Positions 6,101-7,008 of a DNA stretch of 7,008 nucleotides are shown piece after piece. The translations under genes were made by a program, and so were the position numbers. The stretch lies in the NCBI GenBank assembly GCA_937877765.1, contig CALGBN010000402.1, forward strand, positions 1 to 7,008. The letters are read 5' to 3'. Source of the DNA: Candidatus Bathyarchaeota archaeon. Lineage in GTDB: Archaea; Thermoproteota; Bathyarchaeia; TCS64. The stretch's first letter is position 1, and each line of letters opens with the position of its first letter. The notes under the pieces are model-generated. The model worked only from the letters and a program-made list of their open reading frames with translations, did not search any database and was not told the origin of the DNA.

Positions 6101-6107
6101 TTTATAT
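6101..6107 (+). promoter_or_regulatory. TATA box of the tRNA-Asn gene
   Basis: TTTATAT, preceded by more T residues and the purine-rich GAAATAGG (6087-6094), is centred 30 bases before the first base of the tRNA. This predicts a transcript starting about four bases ahead of the mature 5' end. The tRNA therefore seems to have its own promoter, apart from gatCAB. Confidence 0.6.
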
Positions 6108-6133
6108 GATTTTACAGCATATTCTCAAAACAT

Positions 6134-6209
6134 GCCTTGGTAGCTCAGTAGGTAGAGCACCTGCCTGTTAAGCAGATGGTCAGAAGTTCGAGTCTTCTCC
6201 AGGGCGCCA
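6134..6209 (+). tRNA. tRNA-Asn (anticodon GTT), CCA encoded
   Basis: The 76-base gene folds as a full cloverleaf without intron. The acceptor stem is GCCTTGG/CCAGGGC (one T-G pair, G1-C72), the D stem GCTC/GAGC has an eight-base loop, and the T stem is AGAAG/CTTCT with loop TTCGAGT. The anticodon loop CTGTTAA places GTT at 6167-6169, reading AAC/AAU. The discriminator is G73 and the CCA end is encoded (6207-6209). Anticodon-stem position 27-43 is a C-A mismatch, leaving four pairs. G15 is present, the site that archaea modify to archaeosine. Archaea lacking asparaginyl-tRNA synthetase make Asn-tRNA from Asp-tRNA(Asn) with GatCAB, encoded just upstream. Confidence 0.95.
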
Positions 6210-6225
6210 AATCACACCTTAATGC

Positions 6226-6231
6226 TATAAA
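6226..6231 (+). promoter_or_regulatory. TATA box for the QueG-like gene, leaderless spacing
   Basis: TATAAA lies between the tRNA end and the next gene and is centred 25-26 bases before the ATG at 6254. No Shine-Dalgarno sequence precedes that ATG. Together these predict an mRNA that begins at or very near the start codon, a common archaeal arrangement. Confidence 0.6.
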
Positions 6232-6253
6232 CCAGTTATGTGATTCTAAGACA

Positions 6254-7008
6254 ATGAATCCAGAGGAACTCACCAAAGAAATCAAGGAGTACGCTCTGAG
6301 CCATGGAGCTGAACTCGTTGGAGTACTCTCGCCTGAATCCATCGATAGTATCCCAGAGTACTGGATCGGGTGGCAAATCAAGCAGAAATCAAAGAAAACT
6401 ACAGATTATATGGACAACCCCAAGAGCATATTGATGCTCGGGTATCATGCCTTTGATGATATTCATGAGGCACAGATCGCCCACAACGGGGAGATCGAGT
6501 ACCCGGTATACGAACGAATGAGACTCTATGCAAGACGAGTAATGCGCCAACTCGAAGCAAAAGGCTACAAGTGTATTGTCTACCCGTTTAATCTCAGCCA
6601 GAAAAAAATGGCTCAACTAGCCGGATTAGGCTCAATGGGCAAGAACAGCCTCATCATCAACCCAGAGTATGGTCCATGGATAAGGCTTCAAAGTATACTC
6701 ACCGATGCACCATTAATACCCGATAAAGAGTACACAAAGGACCTCTGCGGTGACTGCACAAAATGTATTGATGCCTGTCCAACGAGAGCGTTATCCCCAT
6801 ATATTGTTGACCCAGAAAAATGTCTCATAGGAATCTCTGAGAAAGAACTAGCACAACTAATAGAACAGGATCTCCCATTCACAGACTTTAGAGACATACC
6901 TGACGAAGTATTCAAAAAATACATGCCAAGGTTTACCGAAAACAGTGTACTCATGTGCACAGAATGCCAGAAAGCCTGTCCCTATGGAAAAGAGAAAAGA
7001 GGATACTA
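6254..7008 (+). CDS. QueG/reductive-dehalogenase-like 4Fe-4S protein (COG1600-type), partial
   Basis: The frame is open for 251 residues and runs off the window. LAGLGSMGKNSLIINPEYGP (122-141) followed by WIRLQSILTD matches the cobalamin-contacting segment shared by epoxyqueuosine reductase (QueG) and reductive dehalogenases. The 'PEYGP-x-x-R-L-x-x-x-x-T-D' form leans toward the dehalogenase-like branch. Eight cysteines follow: 165, 168, 171 and 175 in CGDCTKCIDACP, 190, and 235, 238 and 242 in CTECQKACPYG. This is the spacing for two [4Fe-4S] clusters. There is no Tat signal or membrane segment, so a soluble cytoplasmic protein is expected. QueG reduces epoxyqueuosine at tRNA position 34 in bacteria, but archaea usually lack queuosine synthesis, so the substrate here is unknown. 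The ATG at 6254 has a TATA box 25-26 bases upstream. The tRNA-Asn ends 44 bases before it. Confidence 0.85.
   Translation, partial: MNPEELTKEIKEYALSHGAELVGVLSPESIDSIPEYWIGWQIKQKSKKTTDYMDNPKSILMLGYHAFDDIHEAQIAHNGEIEYPVYERMRLYARRVMRQLEAKGYKCIVYPFNLSQKKMAQLAGLGSMGKNSLIINPEYGPWIRLQSILTDAPLIPDKEYTKDLCGDCTKCIDACPTRALSPYIVDPEKCLIGISEKELAQLIEQDLPFTDFRDIPDEVFKKYMPRFTENSVLMCTECQKACPYGKEKRGY

Noticed and set aside
6145..6960. Minus-strand frames at 6145-6381, 6389-6616 and 6688-6960
   Set aside because: The first crosses the tRNA gene and all lie opposite the QueG-like coding sequence, so they are shadows.
1..7008. CRISPR arrays, insertion sequences, integrase or attachment sites next to the tRNA
   Set aside because: No regular repeat-spacer pattern, transposase or integrase motif, or duplicated tRNA 3' end was seen. 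The genes are mostly housekeeping.

Overview
This window looks archaeal. The GatB reads like archaeal GatB proteins (for example GGNRVEVKNI). Several starts are preceded by A/T-rich TATA-like boxes about 25-27 bases upstream of the start codon or RNA 5' end. Coding is mixed with short leaders, leaderless starts and internal Shine-Dalgarno sites. The lineage cannot be fixed from the sequence alone. An Asgard, TACK or thermoplasma-like mesophile with moderate GC would fit, but this is a guess.

Layout, left to right. (1) The end of a purine-synthesis cluster on the + strand: the last codons of purL, an intact purQ (FGAM synthase glutaminase subunit) and a purF homologue with its own promoter-like leader. 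The PurF homologue keeps the phosphoribosyltransferase site and the four cysteines expected to bind a [4Fe-4S] cluster. It has lost the catalytic cysteine and the other glutamine-binding residues of its glutaminase domain. (2) A convergent gap holding a 20-bp dyad and a GC-rich hairpin terminator. (3) A small minus-strand gene of unknown function with a TATA-like box placed for a leaderless mRNA. (4) The gatC-gatA-gatB operon on the + strand, whose product converts Asp-tRNA(Asn) (and Glu-tRNA(Gln) in some organisms) to the amide form. Its gene junctions are GTGA overlaps. (5) A tRNA-Asn(GTT) gene with encoded CCA, i.e. the presumed substrate of the amidotransferase just upstream. (6) A partial gene for a QueG/reductive-dehalogenase-like protein with eight cluster cysteines, running off the right edge, with a TATA box 25-26 bases before its ATG.

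The unifying theme is nitrogen transfer from glutamine: PurQ, PurF-like and GatA all belong to glutamine-dependent systems. Two of the three show altered glutamine-handling sites: a total loss in the PurF homologue and a one-residue insertion plus substitutions in the GatA amidase signature. The PurF homologue is the strongest candidate for new biology. The linkage of tRNA-Asn with its amidotransferase and with a queuosine-enzyme-like protein is a second point of interest. A third is the sharp block-wise alternation of third-codon-position composition within single genes.
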